From Candidatus Altimarinota bacterium (lineage in GTDB: Bacteria; Patescibacteriota; Gracilibacteria; BD1-5; UBA6164): a DNA stretch of 34,438 bases. The stretch spans positions 1-34,438 of the forward strand of contig JAMONT010000052.1 in NCBI GenBank assembly GCA_027066455.1, read 5' to 3'. Position numbers and translations under genes: made by a program. This document shows, one piece after another, positions 7,541-18,005 of this stretch (positions are counted from its first letter, which is position 1; each line of letters begins with the position of its first letter). Below the pieces are notes generated by a model. It worked only from the letters and a program-made list of their open reading frames with translations, was not told the DNA's origin and ran no database searches.

Positions 7541-9349
7541 TTATCCTTTTTTATTTCTTTTTCTTTCTGTTTCAGTTAAATATTTTTTTCTAAGTCTAAT
7601 AGTTTCAGGAGTAATTTCAACATATTCATCTCCAGAAATATAATCAATTGCTTCTTCTAAACTCATTAATTTTGGTGGAGTAAGTTTCAAAGCTTCATCA
7701 GTTCCAGAAGCTCTAACATTTGTTAATTTTTTATTTTTAGTAGCATTAACAGACAAATCTTGACCTTTATTTGATTCACCTAAAATCATACCTTCATATA
7801 TTTCAGTAGCTGGTTTTACAAAAATTGTTCATCTATCTTGTAAATTAAATAATGAATAAGCCATAGTTTTACCATTTTCCATTGAAATCATAGAACCAAC
7901 ATCTCTTTTTTCAATTGGACCTTTATATTCTTCAAATTTATCAAATGAACTAGAAAGTAAACCTTCTCATTTAGTTAAAGTTGTAAATAGTGATTTAAAA
8001 CCTAAAAGTCCTCTAGTTGGAACAGAAAATTCTAAATTAACAATTCCATTATCTTCAATCATATTACTCATCATACCTTTTCTTTTTCCAAGTTCAGCAA
8101 TAACAGTTCATTCAACTCAAGCAGGAACAGAAATAGTAACATTTTCTATTGGTTCCATTTTTTTACCATTTTCTTGATGCATAATAACTACAGGAGCTCA
8201 AACTTGTAATTCAAAACCTTCTCTTCTCATTGTTTCAATCAAAACTGACAAATGTAATTCTCATCTACCAGCAACTTCAAAATTATCTCAAGAACTAAAA
8301 TCAACTTTTAATCAAACATTTGTTTCCATTTCTTTTTCTAATCTATCTCTGATTTGTCTAGAAGTAACAAATTTACCTTCTCTTCAAGCAAAAGGAGAAT
8401 TGTTTACCAAAAATTCCATTTTTAAAGTAGGTTCATCAATTGTAATTGGAGGCATAGCTTTAACAGTTTCATCTTGAGCAATAGTTTCACCAACATAAAT
8501 ATCAGCAATACCAGCAATTGTAATAATATCACCAGCATAAGCTTCTTTAGCTTTTACTTTTTCAAGTCATTCATTAGTTAAAATTTCAGTAATTTTAGCT
8601 TTTCTTTTTGTTCAATCATTAGCAGTAATAACTACTTCTTGTCCTATTTTTATAGTTCATTCATATATTCTACCAATACCTAATCTTCAAAGAAAATTAT
8701 CATAACCAAGATTAGCAATTTGCATTTTAAGTGGAGCTGAAGCATCATTAGTAGCATGTTCAACTTTTTCCATTACAAAATCTAAAAGTGGAGTAATATC
8801 TTTTCTTTCAGGATTTTCATCAGTCCAAGCAAGTCAATCTCTAGCAATTGCATAAATTGGTTGATTTAGATGTTCTAATTGTTCATCAGTTGCTCATAAT
8901 TGAACAAATAAATCAAATAATTGATCTATAACCCAATCAGCTCTAGCAGTTGGTTTATCCATTTTATTAATAACAATAATTGGATGAAGTCCTAATTCTA
9001 AAGATTTTTTAAGTACAAATTTAGTTTGAGGCATAGGACCTTCATAAGCATCAACAACTAAACAAACTGAATCTACAGTTCTAAGTACTCTTTCTACTTC
9101 AGAACCAAAATCAGCATGTCCTGGAGTATCAACAATATTTATTTTATTTCCTTTATAAATAATACCTGTATTTTTTGAATAAATTGTAATACCTCTTTCT
9201 TGTTCTTGAGCATTACTATCCATAGCTCTTTCTTCTAAACCAATTCTTTCATCAAAATTATCACCAGATTTTAAAAGATAATCTACCAAAGTAGTTTTTC
9301 CATGATCAACATGAGCAATAATTGCAATATTTCTATATTCTCTAGACAT
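7541..9349 (-). CDS. typA: TypA/BipA ribosome-associated GTPase
   Basis: The frame encodes 602 residues, the usual family length, from the ATG at 9349 to TAA at 7541-7543. This translational GTPase binds the ribosome and aids assembly and stress adaptation. The GTPase domain is complete: P-loop [12 protein letters not shown], switch I with [25 protein letters not shown], and NKMD for guanine. Further on are the EF-G-like domains and the TypA-specific C-terminal domain ([22 protein letters not shown], then TRGLLGF). Many in-frame TGA codons fall at invariant glycines, for example the first G of GELHLSVL, making this the clearest gene for the recoding. It sits in front of the T-box leader with its own A-rich start context. 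Confidence 0.97.
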
Positions 9350-9375
9350 ATTTTTTGTTTTAAAATAATAAATAA

Positions 9376-9412
9376 AAAATTCTAAAGTTTATGTTTAAAA
9401 CCTTAGAATTTT
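9376..9412. terminator. Stem-loop between tmk and typA
   Basis: The arms aaaattctaa (9376-9385) and ttagaatttt (9403-9412) form a 10-bp stem, flanked by a T-rich run on the minus strand. It probably terminates the tmk transcript before typA, but since it lies in the typA 5' region it could also attenuate typA. Confidence 0.6.
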
Positions 9413-9496
9413 AAAAACAATGAGATTATAAATATTTTTTTTCAAAAGTAAAATTTTTTTTTAGTTATTTTACAAAAAAAGCAAAAAAAATTTGAT

Positions 9497-10150
9497 TTAT
9501 AAAATTTTTTTCAAAATTTCTCTATTTATTTCTTCAATACTTTTCATTTCCCCATTTTTTTCACAATCAATTTTTATCCAATTATCAAATTTATTAACTA
9601 TTTTCATTGCTGAAAAATGTGCATTTTCTAAATGATTTTTATCTTCTTCATGAATATCCATTTTTTTTCAATTTTTTAAATATTCTCTTTTTTCTTTTTT
9701 TAAAACTAATTTTTGGCTCATTTCTGGGCTAACATTTAAAAAAATTGTCATATCTGGTTTAGGAATCCCAAAAATATTATATTCCAAATCATAAAGCCAG
9801 TCAATAAAATTTTCTTTTTCTATTTCATTTTCTATTTTTCCTGCTTGATGAATCATTGATGCTGAAACATATCTATTAGAAATTATAAAATCATAATTTC
9901 ATAAATCTTTTTTAAAATTAAAACTATCATCAAATCTATCAATTGCATAAAAAATACTAGCAGCTTTTGCTGAAACTTCCAATCAATATTCTCAATTCAA
10001 ATATTTTTCAACTGCAAAAGCTGATTTTTCTCCATATCTAGGATAATCTAAAATTTTTACTTTTTTTCATAATTTTTTCAATTTTTCTTCTAAAAGTTTT
10101 ACTTGAGTTCATTTTCCAGAACCATCTATTCCATCAATTACTATAAACAT
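9497..10150 (-). CDS. tmk: Thymidylate kinase (dTMP kinase)
   Basis: The frame encodes 217 residues from the ATG at 10150 to TAA at 9497-9499. The enzyme phosphorylates dTMP to dTDP in the cytoplasm. The P-loop is at the very N-terminus (MFIVIDGIDGSGKGTQVKLLEEKL, written here in two overlapping parts IDGIDGSGKGTQ and VKLLEEKL). The DR-type motif appears as ISNRYVSASMIHQAGK, with a LID region later (VLKKEKREYLKNGKK). The glycine after the P-loop lysine is coded by TGA. It is divergent from the glycosyltransferase gene starting at 10315, with about 165 bases of shared AT-rich promoter region between them. Confidence 0.92.
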
Positions 10151-10314
10151 ATTTTTATTTTTTTAATAAATTATTTTTTTACATAATATATATATTTTTT
10201 CAAAAAACAAAAAAAAATTGTAATATGCTATGAAAATGTAGAAAAAGAAATTTGTAAAAAAAAAAAATATAAGTATTATAAAATCATAATATTTAGATAA
10301 TAAAAAAATAGTAT

Positions 10315-11385
10315 ATGAAAATTTGATTAGATTTAAGAGAAAAAATTTCTAAAAATACAAAAATAAATAATGATATTATAAATATAATAATAGAAAAACT
10401 TGCTGAAAAGTCAGATATTTTATTCAATATATATTTAAATAAAAAATCTACTATAAAAGAAGAAAATAAAGAAAATTTAGATTTTTATGAAATTAATTTT
10501 GAAACAATTTCTGTAAAAAATCAGGTAAATTTTAGAAATATTTTAAAAGAACATTTGAATGATTTGAATATTTTTTTTGGACTTTGAAGACCTATTTTAC
10601 ACAAATCAGAAGATATTTTAATAATAAATAATTTGAATAATTTATTATATGAAACTACTGATGTAAATACTTTTACAAAAAAATATAAATATCATTTTTT
10701 TCTTGAACATTCTAGTTTATATTCAAAGAAAATAGTAACTTTTTTAGATAATAATAAACATACTCTTAATGAAAAATTGAATATTTCAGAAGAAAAAATA
10801 AATAATGTTTATCCTTTTTTTTATAAAAAAGATTTTTCTAAATATGATGGAAAATTAAATATTTTTTGTAAAAATAAATTTGTAATTTATAATTCTTGAA
10901 GTTGAAAAGAAAATATAAAAATATTTTTTGAAGCAATTTATAATTACAATCAAAAAAATTCTGAAAAACTTGATATTGTTTTTATTTGAGAAGAATATAA
11001 TGATGTAGAAATAAGAAAACTGGCCTTAGAATATGATTTAATAGGAAATATAAAAAATATTGATGATGAAGATAAAGAAATTTATAGTTATTATAAAAAT
11101 GCTTCTTTTATAATTTATCCAACTTTTTATGATGTTTTTCCTTTTGAATTAAATAATGCTTTGAATATTTGAACTCCTATTTTAGCTTGAGAAACTCCAG
11201 CAATAAAAGAAATATTTTCTGATTCTTTAACTTATTTTAAACCAAATTCTCTTTTAAGTTTAGAAGAAAATATAGAAAAATTGGTTAAAAATGAGGCAAA
11301 ATTTAATTATTCAAAAGTTTTTGAAAAATATTCTCCTGAAAATTTTATAAATAATTTAGTTAAATTATTTCCTGAAAAAAAATAA
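10315..11385 (+). CDS. Glycosyltransferase, GT-B fold (GT4-like)
   Basis: The frame encodes 356 residues from the ATG at 10315 to TAA at 11383-11385. The C-terminal half has the GT4 pattern: a strand with a glycine-rich turn (FVIYNSGSGKENIKIFFEAI), LDIVFIGEEYN, YYKNASFIIYPTFYDVFPFELNNAL, then GTPILAGETPAIKEIF, where a Glu contacts the nucleotide-sugar. The N-terminal acceptor domain is divergent. It probably transfers a sugar from a nucleotide donor to a cell-surface glycan, but donor and acceptor cannot be read from sequence. TGA codes the glycines in SGSGKE and GTP. The hrcA-like gene starts five bases after the stop, so they are likely co-transcribed. Confidence 0.82.
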
Positions 11386-11390
11386 TTATT

Positions 11391-12101
11391 ATGGAAACAA
11401 ACCAATTAACTTCTAGAAATATTGCTGTTTTGAAAATTATTGTTGAAGAATATTTGAAAACTTGAAAAGTTTTATGAAGTAAATTACTTTTAGAAAAATA
11501 TGACTTGCAAGTAAGTTCAGCAACAATTAGAAATGATATGGTAAAATTAGAGAAATTAGAATTAATTTTTCAGCCATATAATTCAGCTTGAAGATTACCA
11601 TCTACAAAAGGATTAAGGGCTTTTGTAGATTACTTAATGCAACAAAAACCAGATTTTTTTATTACAAATTCAGATGATTCTATAAAAAATACTTCTACAA
11701 ATTTAAAAGACTTTGCTGATTCTATTCATAAAATAACTTATGAATTATCAAATATTACAAAAGAAATTTCTTTTATAATAATTCCTGAAAATTCTATTAT
11801 GCAATATAACTGAGTTTCAAACTTTTTAGAAAAAAATGATAAAATCTTGTGAAAAAATAGTTTAAACATTGTTAAAATCTTGGAAGAAAAATTTAATTTT
11901 ATACATTTTATTTCTTCACTAAAAATAAAAAACTCAGTAAATGTTTTTATTTGAGAAGAAAATATTTCTAGTTTTTTTAAAGATTATACAATTATTTTAA
12001 AACCAATAGTTATAGAATGAAAAAGCTGATATATAGGAATAATTGGTAGTTTGAAAATGGATTACAGTTTTAATATTTCTGCAATTAGATGAATAATTTA
12101 A
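11391..12101 (+). CDS. hrcA: Short HrcA-family heat-shock repressor
   Basis: The frame encodes 236 residues from the ATG at 11391 to TAA at 12099-12101. The N-terminal winged helix is typical of HrcA ([20 protein letters not shown], then [18 protein letters not shown] and [20 protein letters not shown]). The C-terminus keeps the family ending ([23 protein letters not shown]). At 236 residues instead of about 340, much of the central GAF-like domain is shortened. HrcA normally represses groE and dnaK operons at CIRCE operators. No CIRCE-like inverted repeat or chaperone gene is visible in the window. Glycines such as that in SAGR are coded by TGA, supporting a real gene. Confidence 0.88.
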
Positions 12102-12136
12102 ATAAAAAAATACTTTAATTTTTAAAAAAAACTTTT

Positions 12137-12580
12137 ATGAAAACTTTTAAAACATTCTTTTTTTTACTTATTATTTTATGAATAATAATAAGTTCTTATT
12201 TAACTTTTTTACATTATTCAGAAACTACTGGTTTTTGTAATATTAGTGAAAATTCTGGTGGTTGTAATTCTGTATTAAAAAGTGAATATTCTGAATTTTT
12301 AGGAATTCCTATAGCAGTTTTTGGTATAATTTTTTATATTACTACACTAATTACTTTTTCAATTTTAGTTATCAAAAAGCAAAAAATAGTTTTAAATTTA
12401 CTGTTAATTTTACAAACAATTTGACTAGCTTTTTCAATGTTTTTCACTTATCTTCAATTTTTTGTGATAAAAACTTTTTGTCCTTATTGTCTAACTTCTG
12501 CCATTATTGTAACTATATTATTTATTTTAACTATTTTTTTAAAGAAAAATTGAAAAAAATATCTTTTTATGTTAAAATAA
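12137..12580 (+). CDS. VKOR-family membrane protein (disulfide-forming system)
   Basis: The frame encodes 147 residues from the ATG at 12137 to TAA at 12578-12580. It has four hydrophobic segments. The family signature is complete: a Cys34...Cys43 pair in the first loop (TGFCNISENSGGCNSVLKSEY), then FLGIPIAVFGI, and the quinone-proximal CPYC motif (Cys115/Cys118). Bacterial VKOR homologues reoxidise a periplasmic DsbA-like thioredoxin and pass electrons to quinone, replacing DsbB. No DsbA partner is seen in the window, but the cysteine-rich secreted protein at 23026-24666 is the kind of substrate that would need it. It follows hrcA by 35 bases. Confidence 0.92.
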
Positions 12581-12609
12581 TTTAAATATTATAAATAACT
12601 ATTAAAAAA

Positions 12610-13146
12610 ATGTTATTCACAGAAAAAAAAATTTGCCCAGAATGTAATTCCAAAATGGAAAAAATAGAAAAAGATTGAGTTAAAATAGATAAATGTACAA
12701 ATTCTAAATGTTTTTGAGTTTTTTTAAATTTTTGAGAAATTAAAGAAATTCTTGAAAAAGAAAATTTTTTTGACAAAGTTATTTTAAATAGAGAAAATAT
12801 TTCAAAATGAGATTTTAAAAAAAATAATGTTTGAAACAAAATAGTTTGTTTGAATTGCAGTTGATTAATGCAAGGAAGAAAATATCTTTATGGTTCTTGA
12901 ATTAATATAAATTTTTGTGTAAATTGCTGAAGTATATATTTAGGTTCTTTAGAATTACTTGAAATAAAAAAATATTTTATAACTAGAAAAAATCATAAAA
13001 AAAATAAAGAAGCTCTTGAAAAAATCAATAAAAATTTATGAAAAATTAATTTAGAGCAAAAAAATGCTTTAAATAATATGAATATAAGTGACAAAAAAAA
13101 TGTTATTTGATATACTATAAATTTTTTAAGTAAGACTTTTTTCTAA
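12610..13146 (+). CDS. Double zinc-ribbon protein (zf-TFIIB-like)
   Basis: The frame encodes 178 residues from the ATG at 12610 to TAA at 13144-13146. It contains two zf-TFIIB-type modules. The first is near residues 9-45 (CPECNSKM, then KIDKCTNSKCFGVFLNFGEI). The second is near residues 80-120 (VCLNCSGLM, then NFCVNCGSIYLGSLELLEI). Each has two Cys pairs followed by the G-x-(W/F/Y)-L segment and an acidic helix. The C-terminal part is basic and helical. Such proteins are widespread in bacteria and of unknown function. Glycines in the zinc-ribbon turns are often TGA. It is 29 bases downstream of the VKOR gene, so they may be co-transcribed. Confidence 0.75.
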
Positions 13147-13152
13147 AAAAAC

Positions 13153-13180
13153 TTGACTTTTTATAAAAAAATACTATAAG
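13153..13180 (+). promoter_or_regulatory. Sigma70-type promoter
   Basis: TTGACT (13153-13158) and TATAAG (13175-13180) are 16 bases apart, immediately after the zinc-ribbon gene. A short hairpin, aagtc / gactt, follows with a T-rich run and could act as a weak attenuator in the leader of the gene at 13234. Confidence 0.65.
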
Positions 13181-13233
13181 TATACATAAGTCTACTGGAC
13201 TTTTATATTTTTATCTTTATAAATAAGTAAATT

Positions 13234-13704
13234 ATGGAAAATTTTTATAAAAAAATTTTAGCTTTTCTAGTTATTTTTCTTACTAGTTTTAGCTTTACAA
13301 TCTCAACTACAAATGCTTTTCAAATAGTTTTAGAAGAAGAAAATGAAAAATTATTTAATATGAAAGAATTCAAACTTTTTTACAAAATTAAATATTTAAA
13401 GTATGTAATTTTGGAAAAACAAAAAATTATAAAATTACAAAAATTAGGAGAAAAAACAAATTATAAGCATATAGATGAAGAAAAATTTAATAAAGAGCTT
13501 TTTTGAGCTAGTTTACCTGTTTTTTTCAAAATAAAAATTAATTCTATAATAAAAAATATTTTTCTTTTGGAAGATGAAATAGAAATTAAAATTAAAATTA
13601 TGAATATGTTTGAAATAGCTGAAAATATAGAAAAAAAATCAAATAACAAAAATGTTATAAATGCTATGAAATATTTAAAAATTAGATTAGCTTTGAATTT
13701 TTAA
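13234..13704 (+). CDS. Small secreted protein, unknown
   Basis: The frame encodes 156 residues from the ATG at 13234 to TAA at 13702-13704. The N-terminus (MENFYKKILAFLVIFLTSFSF, then TISTTNA) is a clear Sec signal peptide with a probable cleavage site after TNA. The mature protein is rich in Lys, Ile, Glu and Asn, with long predicted helices and no cysteines or recognised motif. Only one in-frame TGA (in KELFGASLP) is used. It has its own promoter about 55 bases upstream. An AT-rich stretch of about 185 bases follows, with another promoter for the permease gene. Confidence 0.65.
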
Positions 13705-13830
13705 TTAAAAAAAAATTATAAAATCTAGAAAAAATAATTATTTATGTAAAAAAATCTGAAAAAATAATTTAAAAAAAATAAAATTTTTTTGTTAATTTTC
13801 TTTAAAAAACATAAATAATTATTTTTTATT

Positions 13831-13858
13831 TTGAATTTTTCAATTATTAGTATATAAT
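13831..13858 (+). promoter_or_regulatory. Sigma70-type promoter for the AI-2E-family permease
   Basis: TTGAAT (13831-13836) and TATAAT (13853-13858) are 16 bases apart. The predicted transcription start is about 23 bases before the ATG at 13889. Confidence 0.65.
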
Positions 13859-13888
13859 AAAAACATTATAAAATTATTTTTAAACAAT

Positions 13889-15070
13889 ATGAGTATAACA
13901 AAACAATTTTCTCTTTTTTTCAGCAAAAGAATAATAAAAAAATTAATAGCATATAGTTTGCTTATTTTAGTAATTTACATACTAAAAGATTTTTTATGAT
14001 TATTTTTGCTAACTTTTATTTTCTGATATTTAGCTTATACACTTGCTTGATTCTTAAATTCTAGAAGTAATTTTTTGATTTCAAGATTTATTTCAAAAAT
14101 TAAAACTAGAAAACTTTTGAAAAAAATTTTTTCAATAAAATTTTTTATAATAATAGAATATATTATTTTTATATGAATTATTTTTATTTTAGCTACAAAA
14201 TTAATTCCAAATGTTGCTGAAGAATTATTAAAAATTACAAAAAGTATCCCTGAATTAAAATGATATATTTTAGAAATAAATAAACAATTATCACAATTTT
14301 GACAAATAGAAGAAATAGGTGGTTATTTGAAGGAAATGCTAAATAATAATGAACTTTTTACAGAAAAAAATTTGGATATTTTAAAAAATATTTTTGAACA
14401 AATAAAAACAGTTTCTGGAATGGTTTTAAAAATTTTTATAGCATTAATATTAAGTTTTGCTTTTATTATAGACTTTGAAAAATTAAAAAAATATTTTAAT
14501 TCTATGAAAACAACTAGTTTTGCTTTTTTCCATGAAGAATATAATTTAGTAATAACAACTGTTGTTAACAGTTTTTGAAAAGTTTTTAAAGCACAAACAA
14601 TTATTGCTCTTGTTAATACAATTTTGACAACACTTTGATTAATAATAATTTGACTTATTTTTAAAGATAGTATAGATAATTCTTGAACAATTTTTCCTTT
14701 TATATACACTCTTGCAATAATAGTTTTTATATGTTGATTTATACCTGTTGTTTGAACTTTTATTTCCTCAATTCCTATCATAATAGTTGCAATTGCTATG
14801 TGATGATGAATAAATTCTGGGATTTTAGTTTTGCTAATGATTTTGCTAGTTCATGCTCTTGAAGCTTATTATTTAAATCCAAAAATTGTTTCTGGTTTTA
14901 TGAAAATACCTATAAGTTTGACTTTTTTGATTTTAATAATTTCTGAGCATCTGATGTGAATAGCATGACTTATAGTTTGAGTTAGTTTGTTTAATTTTTT
15001 TGAAGAACTTTTGAAAGATATAGATAGAATTACTAAAAAAAATAATAAAAAAATAGCTAAACAAGAATAA
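13889..15070 (+). CDS. AI-2E family (UPF0118) transporter-like membrane protein
   Basis: The frame encodes 393 residues from the ATG at 13889 to TAA at 15068-15070. There are about seven to eight membrane segments. The family signatures lie in the second half: ICGFIPVVGTFISSIPIII, then the LLVHALEAYYLNPKIVSG segment and a final GLIVGVSLFNFFEELLKDI. A long amphipathic region separates the N-terminal two-to-three-helix bundle. Members have been linked to autoinducer-2 export, ion antiport or other small-molecule transport, so the substrate cannot be assigned. Glycines in the GFIP and VVG turns are TGA-coded. It converges on murC, with a shared terminator stem that includes its stop codon. Confidence 0.88.
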
Positions 15071-15094
15071 TTTTTCTTGTTTAGCTTTTTTTTA
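15056..15094. terminator. Shared bidirectional terminator overlapping two stop codons
   Basis: A 12-bp perfect stem (15056-15067 with 15074-15085) is followed by T8. The left arm carries the end of the permease gene and the right arm includes the stop codon of murC, with only ten bases between the two stop codons. It is compact bidirectional termination by coding-end sequence. Confidence 0.88.
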
Positions 15095-16454
15095 TTTTCC
15101 TTAAATCATCAACATTTCAAGCTCACATTAAAATAAAAACCAATTTTTCTTTATTTTCCAAATCATATTTTTTCATAATTTTTAAACTATTTTCTAATCA
15201 TAATCAATTAATTTTATTTTTATGTTCCAAATTTTTTAAAAAAATTTCTGTTGTCATATTTTTTTTATCTTCTTCACTATCTCTAGATTCATAAATATTT
15301 GGCACTAATAAAATATCACAAAATTCAAAACTTGTCTTAAAATCTTCAAGCAATTCCAAAGTTCTATTATATTGATGAGGTTGAAAAACTAAATAAATTT
15401 TTTTATCTAAATATTTATTTTTTATTGCCTGTAGAGTCAATTTAATTTCTGTAGGATGATGAGCATAATCACTAATTATAAGATTTTTATTTTCAGTTTC
15501 TCAAACTATTTCCATTCTTCTCCAAATTCAATTATATTGTTTCAAAGAATCAATAATTTTTTCTTCTTTCAAACCCAAAATATAAGCTGTAACATAAGCC
15601 AATTTTGCATCATATTTTATATGATTTCAAGGAATTTTTAGTTCAAATTCTTTAAAATAAAAAATTTCTTCTCAAAAAGTAAAATAATCTTCATAAATAC
15701 TAACAAAATTTATATCAGTTCTAGTTTTTCTCAATTTTCTAGAATTTCTTTCATTTCAATCAAAAATAACAAAACCTCAACTTTTAATATTATTTATAAA
15801 ATCAGAAAATGCTGATAAATAATCATCTAAATTTTTATAATAATCAAGATGATCTAATTCAATATTTGTAATTACTGCAATAAATGGTTTATAATTCAAA
15901 AAACTTCTTTTGTATTCACAAGCTTCAATTACAAAATATTCTTCTTTATTTTCCAACATTTTTCTAAAATAAAAATTTTTATTATCAAATTCTGAAAGTA
16001 AACTTCAAACTATAGTTCAAAAATTTAATTCAGAATTTTTCAAAATTATTGAAATAAGAGAAGTTGTAGTTGATTTTCAGTGAGTTCAAGACACAGCAAT
16101 TAATTTTTTAGAATTTGCTATCAAAGCCAAAGCTTTAGGATAAGATAAATTTTTTATTCACAGCTTTTTTGCCTTTAATAATTCTGCATTTTTTTCATCA
16201 ATTGCTTCAGTATAAATCACCAAATCAAAATCTTTTGTAATCCTATTTTCATCATTTCAAATAATTATATCAATTCCCTGCTTTTTCAAATCTTCAATTA
16301 AATTTGAATTACTCAAATCAGAACCAAAAATTTCACAATTATTTTGTAAATAATATCTAGCAACAGCTGAAATTCCTATTCAACCAATTCATATAAAATA
16401 AATTTTTTGCACTTTATCAGTACTTTGTGGACTATTTTTTAGTTTTGCTTGCAT
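15081..16454 (-). CDS. murC: UDP-N-acetylmuramate--L-alanine ligase
   Basis: The frame encodes 457 residues, the normal length, from the ATG at 16454 to TAA at 15081-15083. The enzyme adds L-alanine to UDP-MurNAc, the first peptide step of peptidoglycan synthesis, in the cytoplasm. Diagnostic motifs run in order: [17 protein letters not shown] (UDP binding), VSGTHGKSTTTS (ATP P-loop), [31 protein letters not shown], and [14 protein letters not shown]. The TGA codons supply two glycines in the first motif and both in SGTHGKST, one of the clearest proofs of recoding. It starts eight bases after the SpeE-like gene ends. The organism therefore builds at least part of its own cell wall. Confidence 0.97.
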
Positions 16455-16462
16455 ATTTTTTT

Positions 16463-17899
16463 TTAATTTTTTAATAAACTTTGCATTTTAAAAATATCTA
16501 ATTCAATAGTATTTTTATCATCTCTATAAACTTTTTCTAAATTAATTTTATTTTCTAAATAAGTTTTATTTTTCTGGTTTGTAATTAATATATTTGCAAA
16601 TCTTCACTTTTTTTTAGAAACATTTTTATAATAAGATTTTCAAAAAGCTTTATTTACAGTTGCAAAAACATTTTTAGAAAAATCACTTTCTAACTTTACA
16701 TCAAGTATTATATTCAAATAAATATTATTTCAAATTTTATTTAAATTTTCAAAAAATTCCAAAGTTAAAAGTTGAGCAGGTGGAGTTTTTCCAGAATAAG
16801 CATCAATTAAAATAAAATCATATTTTTTAAATTTTTTTTCTTTCAATTTTCTATTTAGAAAAAATCTAGACGGTTCAGGAAAAAATTTTATTTTATCTGA
16901 CAGCTTTTTTTCTAAAAAATATTTTTCTGTAATATTTTTTAAAGAAGAATCAATATCAATAACATCAATATTTTTTACAAAATCATAGTGAGAAACATCA
17001 TTTGGAAGGGTAAAACCAGCAGCTCAAATAACCAAAATATTTTTAGATTTAGTTTCATATAATTTTTTTTCAGTTTCTTTTATATATCAAAAAAAACTCT
17101 TTTTATTATCCAAATTTATTCCAGAAGAATATGATCAATTAATACTAAAAATTCTTTTTTCATCTGCATCATAAATTTTTATATTATGATAAGCATTTGC
17201 TTTTTCAAATAAAATTTTAGAATTTTTATTTTCATAAACAATATTAAAATATACAAAAAATACTAATAAAGTAGCTAAAAATACATTCATTTTTATATTT
17301 TTAATAAAAAATATAGACATAATTAAAGCACATAAAACCAAAAAAATACTTGATAATACTCCAGTTTTAAAAACTCAAATTAAAGGAAAAAATAAAGTTG
17401 AAGTTCAAACAGCTCAGGCAAAAGAACCAACTGTTGAATAAAAAAGTAATTTTCATATTTTTTCTCAAGATAAACTATTTCATTTAAGTAATTCTGATAA
17501 TAAAGGAATGGTTTGGGAAGCCAGAAACACAGGAATAAAAAATAAAATTATTGAAGCAAATAATATTGAAAAAAAGTAACTTCAAGTAGAAAAAAGTAAA
17601 GCAGATAAAACAACACTACTAAAAACGAAACTAATAAAAAAATAATATAAACTAGCAATTATCAAGTTTAATATTAATATTTTTTTTATTTTTGTAGTAT
17701 CTCAGTTAACTACTTTTGATGACATTTTTCATCAAATATAGTATCAATAAGAAAGAGCTAATAATATTACTCAAAGAATTATTGAAGTTGAAATGGAATT
17801 TGATCAAATTATTGGTGTAAAAGTTCTAAGAGCAACTATTTCTACAGACAAAGTTGTAAATCATTCCAAAAATGCAACAAGATATATTAATAAATTCAT
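16463..17899 (-). CDS. Fused membrane (MFS-like) and spermidine synthase-like protein
   Basis: The frame encodes 478 residues from the ATG at 17899 to TAA at 16463-16465. The N-terminal half has about six to seven membrane helices and starts with the pattern typical of the fused family (FLEGFTTLSVEIVALRTFTP, then ALSYGYYIGGKMS). The C-terminal half is a Rossmann methyltransferase-like domain resembling spermidine synthase: NILVIGAAGFTLPNDVSHYD, IDVIDIDSSLKNI, and KYDFILIDAYSGKTPPAQL. Such fusions are common in bacteria and their reaction is mostly unknown, so polyamine synthesis should not be assumed. TGA codes many of the glycines in the membrane half. It is directly upstream of murC, probably in one operon. 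Confidence 0.85.
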
Positions 17900-18005
17900 T
17901 TTTAATTTTTAATTTCTAAAATTTTTGTAGCCTCTTTCTCCCTGCAAGGGAGAGAGAATTCAAGAGAGAGGGTTATTTTTTAATTTTTAATTTCTAAAAT
18001 TTTTT
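17899..18005. repeat. GC-rich repeat element (copy 1) between 28-bp direct repeats
   Basis: The GC-rich element (17927-17975) starts gtagcctctttctccct and ends gagagagggtta. Its near-identical sister copy is at 19342-19391. On both sides lies the same 28-base AT-rich sequence (ending tttctaaaattttt, at about 17899-17926 and 17978-18005), in direct orientation. This looks like an insertion that duplicated its target, or a slippage event. The left copy abuts the start of the fused SpeE-like gene and the right copy encodes the end of the lysozyme-fold gene. Confidence 0.8.

Noticed and set aside
12610-13146. Selenoprotein or stop-codon readthrough as explanation for in-frame TGA
   Set aside because: TGA is spread over nearly all genes at glycine positions, without SECIS-like structures, so general recoding is the simpler explanation.
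14323-14781. Long minus-strand open frame (152 codons)
   Set aside because: It is the reverse-strand shadow of the AI-2E-family gene, whose plus-strand frame has family motifs. The shadow is Ile/Lys-rich without recognisable features.
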